Positions 8,779 through 16,457 of a DNA stretch of 64,000 bases are shown piece after piece. The notes under the pieces were generated by a model. The model was given only the letters and a program-made list of their open reading frames with translations, searched no databases and was not told the DNA's origin. Location of the stretch: contig JBMOMN010000006.1 in NCBI GenBank assembly GCA_049324115.1, positions 62,001-126,000 of the forward strand, given 5' to 3'. Both the position numbers and the translations under genes were made by a program. How positions within the stretch are numbered: position 1 is the stretch's first letter; each line of letters begins with the position of its first letter. Source of the DNA: UBA5796 sp040752455 (lineage in GTDB: Bacteria > Chloroflexota > Anaerolineae > Anaerolineales > Villigracilaceae).

Positions 8779-9102
8779 ATGCCACTGGGTATAGAAAATG
8801 TTGCAGAGTGCTTTCGAAACGGGAAGTACACTATTACAGTTCACGGTTACGAAGAACTTGATAAAGATAGCATCACAGTTAATATTCTTGAAACAGCAAT
8901 AGGATATGACAGTCCAGAAATCATCGAAGATTATCCTACCGATCCAAGAGGCGCTTCCTGCCTTGTACTTGGATGGCCTGAACCTGATATCCCCATCCAC
9001 GTTGTTGTTGGTATCTCAAATGAGAACCCAGAAGTTATAACAGCTTATAGGCCATCTTCATCGAAGTTTTATCCGCCTGAATTTAGGCAAAGAAAGAGAT
9101 GA
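8779..9102 (+). CDS. DUF4258-type putative toxin
   Basis: The 107-residue protein has the layout of DUF4258 (RelE/MqsR-like) proteins: YTITVHGYEELDKDSIT near the N-terminus, a central strand (EIIEDYPTDPRGASCLVLG), then PIHVVVGI and a closing VITAYRP. Such proteins are often RNase toxins paired with a zinc-finger antitoxin. Here the stop codon overlaps the next start by 4 bp (ATGA), and the next gene is exactly such a zinc-finger protein. The toxin-antitoxin assignment is by family and order, with no catalytic residue identified with certainty. Confidence 0.65.
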   Translation: MPLGIENVAECFRNGKYTITVHGYEELDKDSITVNILETAIGYDSPEIIEDYPTDPRGASCLVLGWPEPDIPIHVVVGISNENPEVITAYRPSSSKFYPPEFRQRKR

Positions 9103-9380
9103 GTTCTATGAAACACAGATGTGGAGGCGAATTAGTCGCCCAAAAAGTTAAAATCAAAAAGAAAATTGATTTCGCTTATCAAACATTTACTGTAGACGGC
9201 TTCAAATGTGATAATTGCGGAGAAGAGATTATTACGCGTGATATGGCACTGGAAATTGATCGGACTATCGAGTACCTGAAAGATGTCTGGAAAGATTGGA
9301 GAGTGCCAGCTGAATCAAAGACAACGAACACTTTAGATCAAACCTTTGAAGTTGACAACTATAACTATGCCAACACTTAA
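9099..9380 (+). CDS. YgiT-type zinc-finger putative antitoxin
   Basis: This 93-residue protein has a C-terminal CxxC knuckle (FKCDNCGEEIITRDMALEID) typical of YgiT/MqsA-type antitoxins. The N-terminal knuckle is reduced: only one Cys (HRCGGELV) where the family usually has CxxC, with a nearby His that might replace the missing ligand. A second start, ATG 9108, is possible. Unlike full MqsA it has no recognisable helix-turn-helix. It should neutralise the DUF4258 protein encoded just upstream. Confidence 0.6.
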   Translation: MSSMKHRCGGELVAQKVKIKKKIDFAYQTFTVDGFKCDNCGEEIITRDMALEIDRTIEYLKDVWKDWRVPAESKTTNTLDQTFEVDNYNYANT

Positions 9381-9415
9381 GGGCCAGATGGCCGGCTTCT
9401 CTGGCATAAATGACG

Positions 9416-9447
9416 CACCCGACCCTTGAATTAGGGTCGGGTGTTAT
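9416..9447 (+). terminator. Terminator after the toxin-antitoxin-like module
   Basis: A perfect 10-bp stem CACCCGACCC / GGGTCGGGTG with an 8-nt loop, followed by TTATTATTT. Confidence 0.8.
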
Positions 9448-9449
9448 TA

Positions 9450-9611
9450 TTTCGACCCAAAAGGGAACACCTTACCGTATCGTTCGGCAACCCTGAAGAT
9501 GAGTATATTGTGGAAGAACAGGCGACGAAGTCACTTGGTGAAGTCGCTTGGTGAAGTCGCTTGGTAATGAGGGACAAAAGCGGGAATGTGATCGGCTTCG
9601 AGAAGTTGTGA
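9450..9611 (+). pseudogene. Broken DUF2283-family gene remnant with in-frame stop
   Basis: No start codon is present, but one frame reads PKREHLTVSFGNPEDEYIVE, then a disturbed stretch, then MRDKSGNVIGFEKL before TGA 9609-9611. Both ends match the DUF2283 pattern (short antitoxin-like proteins ending in D.SG.VIG.E.L). The middle is a threefold 13-bp direct repeat (9527-9565) that brings in a TGA at 9552-9554. The gene is therefore a decayed copy, next to the toxin-antitoxin-like pair. Confidence 0.6.
9527..9565 (+). repeat. Triplicated 13-bp tandem repeat
   Basis: Three head-to-tail units GAAGTCRCTTGGT (9527-9539, 9540-9552, 9553-9565), the first differing by one base. Located inside the DUF2283 remnant. 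The rest of 9612-9869 shows no gene. Confidence 0.9.
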
Positions 9612-9869
9612 ATGACAATTAGCCGAAATCTATTCGCTTGAACGTGTTTTGTGGCGCGAAACGCCCTGTTCCTCGCCCGCTACACTCATCCTCCCGCGCC
9701 TCCCCAACGCATTGCAAATACGACGCCTGACACCGGCAATCGCGGCCAATCCTTGCTACATTGATGGCGTCCGAAAATCCTTCGGGAGATTTTTATCTTG
9801 CATTCAAGGCGGCGCAAATCGTCTTCAATGCAATGGCCGTCACATTCAAGGAAGCCAAAAAAAATTCTC

Positions 9870-9898
9870 TTGACCAGCATTTGCATATCGAGTAGAAT
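9870..9898 (+). promoter_or_regulatory. Promoter for tRNA-Arg
   Basis: TTGACC (9870-9875), 17-bp spacer, TAGAAT (9893-9898), 13 bp before the tRNA. Confidence 0.75.
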
Positions 9899-9911
9899 AC
9901 TCCCCGCCAGT

Positions 9912-9988
9912 GCCCTCGTAGCTCAGTGGATTAGAGCGCTTGCTTGCGGAGCAATAGGTCGCGTGTTCGAGTCGCGCCGAGGGCGCCA
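9912..9988 (+). tRNA. tRNA-Arg (anticodon GCG)
   Basis: A full cloverleaf of 77 nt: acceptor GCCCTCG / CGAGGGC, D arm GCTC/GAGC, anticodon loop TTGCGGA (GCG), T loop TTCGAGT, discriminator G and an encoded CCA. The anticodon stem has a mismatch at its first pair (C27/U43). A terminator and then surE follow directly. Confidence 0.9.
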
Positions 9989-9995
9989 TCATTCG

Positions 9996-10018
9996 AAAGC
10001 GGGTTCCCCCGCTTTTTT
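9996..10018 (+). terminator. Terminator after tRNA-Arg
   Basis: AAAGCGGG / CCCGCTTT around TTCC, then a T run. The surE ribosome binding site starts 3 bp later. Confidence 0.8.
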
Positions 10019-10030
10019 GTTTGGAGGACC

Positions 10031-10834
10031 ATGCCCAAGCCCCAAATCCTGCTCACCAACGACGACGGCATCCGTTCGCCCGGTTTGTGGGCCGCAGCCC
10101 AGGCCCTGTCCCGCATCGGCTACGTGACTGTGGTCGCGCCCCGCGAACAATCTTCCGGCATGGGGCGCAGCCTGCCGATCACGTCAGATGGGATCATCCG
10201 CGAAGAACGGGTGCAGGTCAACGGTCAGGAATGGACCGTGTACGCGGTCGGCGGCTCCCCGGCCCAGGCCGTGCTGCACGGCGTCCTCGAAGTCATGCCC
10301 GCCCGCCCCGACCTGGTCGTTTCGGGCATCAATTACGGCGAAAACGTTGCCATCGGGGTGTCGGTATCCGGCACGGTCGGCGCGGCGATGGAGGGCGCGG
10401 CCCTGGGCATCCCGTCCCTGGCGATTTCGCAGCAGACCCCGATTGACAAGCACCTGTCCTATTCCGACGAAGTGGATTTTTCAGCCGCAGCCCATTTCGC
10501 GGCTTACTTCGGCCGGCTCCTGCTGGACGGCAAACTCCCCCCGTCCGTTGATCTTCTAAAAGTGGACATTCCCTCGGATGCCCGACCGGATACGGCGTGG
10601 GAACTGGCGCGTCTCTCGCGCCAGCGCTACTTCCGCCCGCTCGCCCCAAACCGGACCTCCTGGTCTGCTCCCGCTTCGATTGGCTATGACCTGGCCGTCA
10701 GCGTGGACTCGGAACCCCCCGGCACCGACGTGTACGTGCTGCTCAAAAAGAAACGCGTGGCGGTCGTCCCCCTCTGCCTGGATTTCACCGCCCAGGTGGA
10801 TTTCAACGAGCTGGGCAAACTCTTGCGGGGATAA
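10031..10834 (+). CDS. surE: 5'/3'-nucleotidase SurE
   Basis: The 267-residue phosphatase acts on nucleoside 5'- and 3'-monophosphates, with a role in stress survival. Metal-binding motifs of the family are all present: ILLTNDDGI at the N-terminus, VVAPREQSSGMG, and VVSGINYGENVAIGVSVSGT. The ATG at 10031 follows TTGGAGGACC; codons further upstream would run through the tRNA-Arg sequence. The gene converges with the methyltransferase gene on the other strand, 6 bp apart. Confidence 0.95.
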   Translation: MPKPQILLTNDDGIRSPGLWAAAQALSRIGYVTVVAPREQSSGMGRSLPITSDGIIREERVQVNGQEWTVYAVGGSPAQAVLHGVLEVMPARPDLVVSGINYGENVAIGVSVSGTVGAAMEGAALGIPSLAISQQTPIDKHLSYSDEVDFSAAAHFAAYFGRLLLDGKLPPSVDLLKVDIPSDARPDTAWELARLSRQRYFRPLAPNRTSWSAPASIGYDLAVSVDSEPPGTDVYVLLKKKRVAVVPLCLDFTAQVDFNELGKLLRG

Positions 10835-10840
10835 CCGGCT

Positions 10841-11539
10841 TCACCCTTCGCAAATGAAAAAGGCATTGTTGAGGGTCACGTCCGCGGCCAGCGGCCTGAA
10901 CTTCAACCCGGTCTCGGCCATGAACTCCTCGAAGGCGCGCGGCTCGTGGTCGGGCCGGGACATATCGTCGAAGTAGACGTAGGTCCCGAGCCGGATGTAG
11001 CCGCGCAGGGCGCGCAAGACGTAGATCGTCGAGGAATACAGGTCCGCATCCAGGTTGATGACCAGGGTATCATGTTCCGGCGGGGTGTATCCCGGCAGGG
11101 TCTCGTCGAACCAGCCCTTGAAAAAGCGGACGCGGGGGTCGTCAATTTCGGGGATGCTGCCTCCGGTCGAAAACCAGCCCTTGACGTATTTCCCGCCCAT
11201 CTCGTCGTAGTCTTCGGGCAGTCCCTCGAACGAGTCGAACCCGTGCAGGCGCGAGGCCGGGTTCCTGAGCGCCTGCGACCACCAGCGCATACTCGACCCT
11301 TTGAACACACCAAACTCCAGATACAGCACCTGCCGGTCCCTGACGAGTGAAGCGACCGTCTCGAAGACCTGCTCCCGGTGCTGGAAGCGGCGCGGGAAAC
11401 GGAATCCCTGCTTCCGCGTCCAGCGGCCCAGTTTCATGTAATTCAGAATCATCTGTAACCCGTGCAGGGACTTTTCCGGCAGGGCTGCGCCGAGCAGGGT
11501 AAGCAATTGTTTGAAGAAACGCAGCAAAGCTTTGAGCAT
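10841..11539 (-). CDS. TylF/MycF-type class I SAM-dependent methyltransferase
   Basis: A 232-residue protein with the TylF (macrocin O-methyltransferase) fold: motif I VLYLEFGVFKGSSMRWW, the GFDSFEGLPEDY acidic segment, and VINLDADLYSST, which in this family carries the metal-binding acids. It presumably methylates a sugar or small molecule hydroxyl; the substrate is unknown. It lies 3 bp downstream of trxA and is probably co-transcribed with it. No polysaccharide genes are adjacent. Confidence 0.85.
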   Translation of the reverse strand: MLKALLRFFKQLLTLLGAALPEKSLHGLQMILNYMKLGRWTRKQGFRFPRRFQHREQVFETVASLVRDRQVLYLEFGVFKGSSMRWWSQALRNPASRLHGFDSFEGLPEDYDEMGGKYVKGWFSTGGSIPEIDDPRVRFFKGWFDETLPGYTPPEHDTLVINLDADLYSSTIYVLRALRGYIRLGTYVYFDDMSRPDHEPRAFEEFMAETGLKFRPLAADVTLNNAFFICEG

Positions 11540-11542
11540 GGG

Positions 11543-11866
11543 CTAAAAATGCGGGCTGAACTTTTTGATGAGTTTGTCTTTCGGCTGGTAGCCGCTCAGG
11601 CGTTCCGCAACCTGGCCGTCCTTGAACAGGATCAGGGTCGGGATGCCCATCACGCCATACTGCCCGACGATCTCCGGGCACTGGTCGGCGTCCACTTTGA
11701 CGACTTTGACCCGCCCCTCCCATTCGCCCGCCAACTGCTTGACCAGCGGGTCGAGCATCTTGCACGGGCCGCACCAGACCGCGCTGAAATCCACCAGCAC
11801 GGGCAGGCTTGCTTGCAACACTTCGGATGCGAAACTTTCTTCGGTTACATTGATCATTTCGGCCAT
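11543..11866 (-). CDS. trxA: Thioredoxin
   Basis: The 107-residue protein is a canonical thioredoxin: VLVDFSAVWCGPCKMLDPL with the WCGPC active site at about residues 28-32, VVKVDADQCPEIVGQYGV, and the cis-Pro loop GIPTLILFKDG. The start at 11866 (MAEMINVTEES) follows AAGGAGAAGCT; in-frame codons upstream are less likely. First gene of a two-gene unit with the TylF-type methyltransferase. Confidence 0.96.
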   Translation of the reverse strand: MAEMINVTEESFASEVLQASLPVLVDFSAVWCGPCKMLDPLVKQLAGEWEGRVKVVKVDADQCPEIVGQYGVMGIPTLILFKDGQVAERLSGYQPKDKLIKKFSPHF

Positions 11867-11914
11867 AGCTTCTCCTTGCTTCGATAAGACAGTATCGCCC
11901 AAAAACTTCTTACG

Positions 11915-11943
11915 TTGACGTGTATTTTATCGCGTGATAGAAT
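11915..11943 (+). promoter_or_regulatory. Promoter for tRNA-Lys
   Basis: TTGACG (11915-11920), 17-bp spacer, TAGAAT (11938-11943), 12 bp before the tRNA. Divergent from trxA. Confidence 0.75.
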
Positions 11944-11955
11944 GTCATCCGCTCC

Positions 11956-12027
11956 GGGCGCGTAGCTCAACGGCAGAGCAGTGGCCTTTTAAGCCATTGG
12001 TTCTGGGTTCGAATCCCAGCGCGCTCA
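11956..12027 (+). tRNA. tRNA-Lys (anticodon TTT)
   Basis: A 72-nt cloverleaf: acceptor GGGCGCG / CGCGCTC, D arm GCTC/GAGC, anticodon loop CTTTTAA (TTT), T loop TTCGAAT, discriminator A. CCA is not encoded (CTC follows), unlike the tRNA-Arg above. A terminator follows at 12035-12060. Confidence 0.93.
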
Positions 12028-12034
12028 CTCTCGC

Positions 12035-12060
12035 AAAGCCTCCTATCTCGGAGGCTTTTT
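12035..12060 (+). terminator. Terminator after tRNA-Lys
   Basis: AAAGCCTCC / GGAGGCTTT with a 6-nt loop and T run. Confidence 0.85.
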
Positions 12061-12140
12061 GGTTCCGGGTCCCCGTTGAGGGGATGGTATTCGAATCCCA
12101 GCGCGCTCACCTCGACCGAAGTCCCTGTCCGGGGACTTTT
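12061..12140 (+). repeat. Partial tRNA-Lys 3' half with 20-bp T-loop insertion plus its own terminator
   Basis: GGTTCCGGG (variable loop and 5' T stem) is followed by a 20-bp hairpin insert (12070-12089) and then by 21 bp identical to the tRNA-Lys 3' end (12090-12110 matches 12008-12028). A second terminator (AAGTCCC / GGGACTT, 12119-12140) closes the unit. The period relative to the real tRNA is 82 bp. No acceptor 5' strand, D arm or anticodon is present, so it cannot be a working tRNA. Confidence 0.85.
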
Positions 12141-12231
12141 GGGCCTCTGGGTTTTTCCGTGGTGCTTTGCCAAACGTGGAGCAAATTGCCAATTTGCTCT
12201 ACGGCTTGCCGTCAGATGTGCCAGACTTTTT

Positions 12232-12449
12232 GGTTCAGGGTCCCCATTCAGGGGATTCTCTTCCGGAAGGATTTTTGAGAAAACCTTTTTTCAACGCGAA
12301 TTTCGCGGATTTGGCGAATACCCTGGCGAGTACGACGTGACGCGGATGTTTTTGAAAAAAAAGAATTCGCGAAATTTGCTCCATCCGTGTCATTCGCGTT
12401 AAGGTTTTTGGTTTTGTCCGGTAAAGAATCAGGGGATGATATTCGAATA
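12232..12449 (+). repeat. Two more degenerate copies of the T-loop-insertion unit and an A+T-rich repeat
   Basis: GGTTCAGGG plus the 20-bp hairpin insert (12241-12260) occurs at 12232-12262 after a T run, and a weaker copy (AATCAGGGGATGATATTCGAA) at about 12427-12447. Between them (12270-12410) lies a repeat made of the words AACGCGAATTTCGCGG and TTCGCGAA, which also occurs in inverted form near 60.6-60.8 kb. No coding region is seen in 12028-12518. Confidence 0.65.
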
Positions 12450-12518
12450 AATGGGAAGAGACAGATCAATCAGATATTCGATAATCGGTAGTGTTCATCA
12501 GCGTTTATCTGTGGTTAC

Positions 12519-13346
12519 TTATTCTTGACCATAAGGCGGGTATTTCGGCGGGTCGGCCAGGATTGCGAGCATTTCGGCATGGATGCCGGGCGCGGCCGCC
12601 AGCACGGACTGGGGCGCGGAGATGAAGTCCGGGCCGCCGGCGATGTCCGTGACGGTGGCCCCGGCTTCGAGGGCGATCAGGCCCCCGGCGGCCACGTCCC
12701 AGGGCTTGAGCGAGAGTTCCCAAAAGCCGTCGAAGCGCCCGGCGGCCACATAACATAGGTCGAGGGCGGCAGAGCCGAGACGGCGCACCCCCTGGGTCAG
12801 TTTGCCGAAGCGGACGAAGTAGGCGAAGTTGTCGCGGGGCGAGGTCCAGGCGTCGTAGGGGAAGCCGGTGACGAGCAGGCTCCTCCGCAGTTCCGCCGCG
12901 CTGGATACGCGCAGCGGCTGGCCGTTGAGCCAGGCCCCTTTGCCGCGTTCGGCGGAAAACAACTCGTCGCGCATCGGATCGTAAACGGCGGCCAGGCTGA
13001 GGCTTGCACTGAGCGCAGTCGAAGTGGTCCCGCGCGCCGCGCAGGCAATCGAAACACAGAAGATGGGAATCCTGTGGGCGTAGTTGACCGTCCCGTCCAG
13101 CGGGTCAATGTACCAGGTGTGATCGCCGTCGCCGTCCGATCCGCCGGTTTCCTCAGCCAAAACCTTGTGGTCCGGGAAGAGCCGCCGGACCTCGCCCAGC
13201 AGGAAGTCCTCGGACTGGCGGTCCACCTCGGTGACGAGGTCAATCTCGCCTTTGTAATCCACACGATGGTCGTCGTTGTAACCGGCGCGTAAAATCTCGC
13301 CAGCCTGACGCGCCAGGCGTTCAAGCTCAGACAGGGTGGGCGGCAT
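12519..13346 (-). CDS. suhB: Inositol monophosphatase family protein
   Basis: The 275-residue phosphatase carries the family's metal-binding signatures: LVTEVDRQSEDFL, the ETGG segment (AEETGG), DPLDGTVNYAH and, near the C-terminus, WDVAAGGLIALEAG. It dephosphorylates inositol or sugar phosphates. Between FCVSIACA and AVYDP there is a short in-frame insertion (TTSTALSAS) encoded by DNA that looks like a dispersed repeat (13003-13027). It is 3 bp downstream of the response regulator gene, so the two are probably co-expressed. Confidence 0.88.
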   Translation of the reverse strand: MPPTLSELERLARQAGEILRAGYNDDHRVDYKGEIDLVTEVDRQSEDFLLGEVRRLFPDHKVLAEETGGSDGDGDHTWYIDPLDGTVNYAHRIPIFCVSIACAARGTTSTALSASLSLAAVYDPMRDELFSAERGKGAWLNGQPLRVSSAAELRRSLLVTGFPYDAWTSPRDNFAYFVRFGKLTQGVRRLGSAALDLCYVAAGRFDGFWELSLKPWDVAAGGLIALEAGATVTDIAGGPDFISAPQSVLAAAPGIHAEMLAILADPPKYPPYGQE

Positions 13347-13349
13347 GGG

Positions 13350-13982
13350 TCAATTGTCCGGTTGGGAGAAGGAATCGAGGATGCTGTAAACTTCGTTCAA
13401 TTCGGCCTGGATCTCGGCCCGGTCCTGGATCGAATCGGCGAGCAGGGCCTCAAAGGCGGAGCGCTGGCTTTCGGGGAGGGTTTGCAACAGACGCTCGGTG
13501 CGGCTGATCTGCGAATTCTTATGGCGCAGTTTGTTCTCCAGCCGCTCGCGGTAGCCCCGGTAGAATTCCAGTTTGTCCAGCGGTTCAGGCAGGGTGGGCG
13601 GACCCTGGACCAATAATTCTGCGACGGTCAGGAGGAATTCCTCCGTATCAATGGGTTTTTCGACGAAACGGGCCGCGCCCAGGCTGAGGGCGAAGGCTTT
13701 ATCTTCGGGGGTGACGTAGGTAGCCGACAGGAACATGACCGGGATGCTGTAGGTCGCCGGGTCGGTGCGCAGCTTTTGGACCATGGCGAAGCCGTCGAGT
13801 TTCGGCATCAGGATGTCGGTGATGATCAGGGCCGGGCGGCGCTCGGCGATCTTTTTCAGGGCTTCCTCCCCGTTGCGGGCGGTAGTCACGTTGTATCCCT
13901 TGAAACGCAGGGTGACTTCGAGCAATTCGAGGATGTTGGGGACGTCTTCGACGACCAGGATGGGGCCTTCGGGGATATTCAT
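13350..13982 (-). CDS. Response regulator, receiver domain with C-terminal coiled coil
   Basis: The first 120 residues form a receiver domain: ILVVEDVPNILELLEVTL (acidic pocket), ALIITDILMPKLDG with the phospho-acceptor Asp at about residue 56, IPVMFLSA (Thr/Ser switch), and FVEKPID with the conserved Lys. The remaining 85 residues are helical and charged (RERLENKLRHKNSQISRTER), with no DNA-binding or enzyme domain. It may act by protein contact. No histidine kinase is nearby. Confidence 0.88.
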   Translation of the reverse strand: MNIPEGPILVVEDVPNILELLEVTLRFKGYNVTTARNGEEALKKIAERRPALIITDILMPKLDGFAMVQKLRTDPATYSIPVMFLSATYVTPEDKAFALSLGAARFVEKPIDTEEFLLTVAELLVQGPPTLPEPLDKLEFYRGYRERLENKLRHKNSQISRTERLLQTLPESQRSAFEALLADSIQDRAEIQAELNEVYSILDSFSQPDN

Positions 13983-14028
13983 GGATGCAATTTTACTCGA
14001 TATGCGGACGCGATTAATTGCAAATCTG

Positions 14029-14928
14029 TCAACCCCCCCAGACCCGCCGCCCGAGGGCCGAGAGGGACAGTTCGACAGCCAGCATGGCGGTCTGGTTTTG
14101 CAAGTCGAGGATGGGATTGACTTCGACCAGGTCCATGCCGGTGAGTTTTCCCGTTTCGGCGACCATTTCGCAGACGAGGTGGGCCTCGCGGTAGGTCAGA
14201 CCACCCGTGGCCGCGGTGCCGACACCCGGGGCGTGACGCGGGTCGAGGGCGTCCATGTCGAAGGACAGGTACAGGCCGTCCACCTCGCGGGAGACGCGGG
14301 CGATGGCCTTTTCGATGGCCGCCACCATGCCCAGGCGGTCAATCTGCTCCATGCCCATGACCATCACCCCGGCCTCGGACAGGTTGCGCTTCTCGCCGGG
14401 GTCGAGGTCCCGCGCCCCGATAATGGCGACCCGGCGCGGGTCCACGGCCGGGACGGGTTCGTCCCACAGGCTGGTCAGGCGCGGGTCGCCGAGTCCGCAC
14501 AGAGCGGCCAGGGGCATCCCGTGGATGTTGCCGGAGGGGGTGGTTTCGGGGGTGTTGAAGTCGGCGTGGGCGTCCACCCAGATGACGCCCAGTTTTTTAT
14601 GTTTGGCCGCCCCGTGGATCGAGCCGATGGCGATGCTGTGGTCGCCGCCCAGCACCAGCGGGAAGCGCCCGCCCTGGAGCGAGGTCGCCACCGCCCCGGC
14701 GGTCCGCCGCGCCATCGGGACGATGCAGTCAATGTATTTGAGCTTCGGCTCGGTGATCCGGCAGGTCTCCATGATGGCCACTTCGAGGTTGCCGGTGTCT
14801 TCGACCCGGTAGCCGAGGTCAACCAGTTTTTCGCGCAGGCTGGCGTAACGGATGGCGCTGGGACCCATATCCACGCCGCGCCGCCCTGCGCCCATGTCTA
14901 TCGGAACGCCGATGATGTCAATTTGCAT
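14029..14928 (-). CDS. rocF: Arginase
   Basis: A 299-residue ureohydrolase that splits arginine to ornithine and urea using a dimanganese centre. The metal motifs are GGDHSIAIGS, WVDAHADFNTPET and YLSFDMDALDP. The N-terminus (IIGVPIDMGAGRRGVDMGPSAIRYA) is the arginase type rather than the agmatinase type. A role as formimidoylglutamase is possible given hutI next door, but the sequence looks more like RocF. Separated from hutI by a 93-bp spacer with an inverted repeat. Confidence 0.85.
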   Translation of the reverse strand: MQIDIIGVPIDMGAGRRGVDMGPSAIRYASLREKLVDLGYRVEDTGNLEVAIMETCRITEPKLKYIDCIVPMARRTAGAVATSLQGGRFPLVLGGDHSIAIGSIHGAAKHKKLGVIWVDAHADFNTPETTPSGNIHGMPLAALCGLGDPRLTSLWDEPVPAVDPRRVAIIGARDLDPGEKRNLSEAGVMVMGMEQIDRLGMVAAIEKAIARVSREVDGLYLSFDMDALDPRHAPGVGTAATGGLTYREAHLVCEMVAETGKLTGMDLVEVNPILDLQNQTAMLAVELSLSALGRRVWGG

Positions 14929-14941
14929 GTAAACCTCTTAT

Positions 14942-15016
14942 TCGAACCGCGAAGAAGCGAAGGACGCGAAGTTTTATTATTTTTTCATCCAAACTATCTT
15001 CGCGCCTTCGCGGTGA
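14942..15016. repeat. Intergenic inverted repeat between arginase and hutI
   Basis: ACCGCGAAG near the left end and CTTCGCGGT at the right end, with a second internal match of GCGAAG words, enclose an A+T-rich middle. It is a REP-like hairpin and could act as a transcript stabiliser or terminator. Confidence 0.6.
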
Positions 15017-15021
15017 ATTAC

Positions 15022-16296
15022 TTACGCAGTGCGGTAATATCCCACGTCCACCGAGTAGACCCGGCCGCGCTTGACCACCTGCTTGACCAGGTTCGTCCCG
15101 TAGCGGTAGCCGAGGTGGCGGTAATCCGGCACGGACAGGACCAGGATGTCGGCCTGTTTGCCGGGTTCGAGCGAGCCGACCCGGTCGGCGCGGCGGATGG
15201 CGTGGGCCGAGTTGATCGTGGAGGCGGCGATGGCCTGGGCCGGGGTCAGTTTCAACATGCGGCAGGCCAGGGCGATGACGAATTGCATTGACTCGTTCCA
15301 GGTCGTGCCGGGGTTGAGGTCGGTGGCCAGGGCCAGGATGCCGTCTGCCTCGAGGATCTTTTGGGCCGGGGTGTATTCGGATTCAGCCAGGCCGAACGGG
15401 GTGCAGGGCAGGGAAACCGCAACCGTATCGGACCTGCCCAGGGCGGCGATATCCGCCTCGGAGGTCTTGACCAGGTGGTCTGCGGAGGCCGCCCCCAGCT
15501 CGACCGCCAGGGAGGCGCCGCCCAGGTTGTCGAACTCGTCGGCGTGGATCTTGACCGGGAATCCCAGCGAACAAGCCCGGGTCAAGATTTGACGCGCTTG
15601 GGCCAGGTCGAAGGCTTTGTTCTCGCAGAAGACGTCCACGAACGGCAGGGGTTGGCCGGGGGCGTGCGTCTCCCACCACTCGCACAAAATCGGCAGCATG
15701 GTCTCACTGACCAGGTCGGTGTAACCCTGCGGGTCGTCCTTGAATTCGGGAGCGATGGCGTGCGCGCCGAGGAAGGTGAAGGCCAGTTCGAGCGGACCCT
15801 CGTCGTCGAGAGCCAGCAGGGCCTTGAGCAGGCGCAGTTCGGTGGCGGTTTGCAGGCCGTAGCCGGTCTTGGCTTCGGCGGTGGTCGTGCCGGTGGCGAA
15901 CATGCGCAGCAGCCGCGAGCGGGTCTGGGCGATGAGGGATTCGATGCTGGCGGTGCGGGTGGCCCGCACCGTGGAGATGATCCCGCCGCCCGCGCCGAGG
16001 ATGTCGAGATAAGCCATCCCGCCCATTTTCATTTCGAATTCGGCGGCCCGGTCACCGCCCCAGATGAGGTGGGTGTGCGGGTCCACGAAGCCGGGCATGA
16101 CGACGCTGCCGCTGGCGTCAAGGCCGGGTTCGTCGGGATGGGCGGCGCGCAGTTCGGGGGTGGGTCCCACGGCGACGATCTTCTCGTCCCGGATGAGCAC
16201 GGCCCCGTTCTCGATGATGCCGAGGTTGCCGAGATCGCGTCCGCGCTGCGGGCCGCCGGCGAGGGTCAAAAGTTGGGTGACGGAGTGGATGAGCAT
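15022..16296 (-). CDS. hutI: Imidazolonepropionase
   Basis: This 424-residue amidohydrolase converts 4-imidazolone-5-propanoate to N-formimidoylglutamate in histidine degradation. Diagnostic segments: PGFVDPHTHLIWGGDRAAEF (two metal His), GGGIISTVRATR, AKTGYGL, VKIHADEF, and ATDLNPGT. Length and motif order are normal. The other hut genes are not in the window, so the pathway cannot be judged; an arginase lies downstream on the same strand. Confidence 0.93.
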   Translation of the reverse strand: MLIHSVTQLLTLAGGPQRGRDLGNLGIIENGAVLIRDEKIVAVGPTPELRAAHPDEPGLDASGSVVMPGFVDPHTHLIWGGDRAAEFEMKMGGMAYLDILGAGGGIISTVRATRTASIESLIAQTRSRLLRMFATGTTTAEAKTGYGLQTATELRLLKALLALDDEGPLELAFTFLGAHAIAPEFKDDPQGYTDLVSETMLPILCEWWETHAPGQPLPFVDVFCENKAFDLAQARQILTRACSLGFPVKIHADEFDNLGGASLAVELGAASADHLVKTSEADIAALGRSDTVAVSLPCTPFGLAESEYTPAQKILEADGILALATDLNPGTTWNESMQFVIALACRMLKLTPAQAIAASTINSAHAIRRADRVGSLEPGKQADILVLSVPDYRHLGYRYGTNLVKQVVKRGRVYSVDVGYYRTA

Positions 16297-16390
16297 GGAG
16301 GTAATTTAACCATACTATTGGCGATAATCAAGGAGACTTCCCAACGTTTTTGTTTCCTTGGCTGGGCGAAAGTCTATGGCTTGCCCACCA

Positions 16391-16399
16391 TGCTATAAT
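16391..16399 (+). promoter_or_regulatory. Extended -10 promoter upstream of the DUF3800 gene
   Basis: TGCTATAAT, about 58 bp before the start codon, without a clear -35 box. Confidence 0.5.
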
Positions 16400-16457
16400 T
16401 TTGATGGCCTGGAACAACTGGTGCATTTCCTGAAAATCACCACAAGAAAAGACGTTC

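Noticed and set aside
9527..9565. Possible iteron or CRISPR-like array
   Set aside because: Only three 13-bp units without spacers, within a protein remnant; no origin features nearby.
12061..12110. A second tRNA-Lys gene
   Set aside because: Only the T arm and 3' acceptor strand are present, with an insertion; no anticodon arm exists.
13765..15291. A 508-codon plus-strand frame across the response regulator and arginase genes
   Set aside because: The minus-strand genes have full family motifs; this frame is their shadow.
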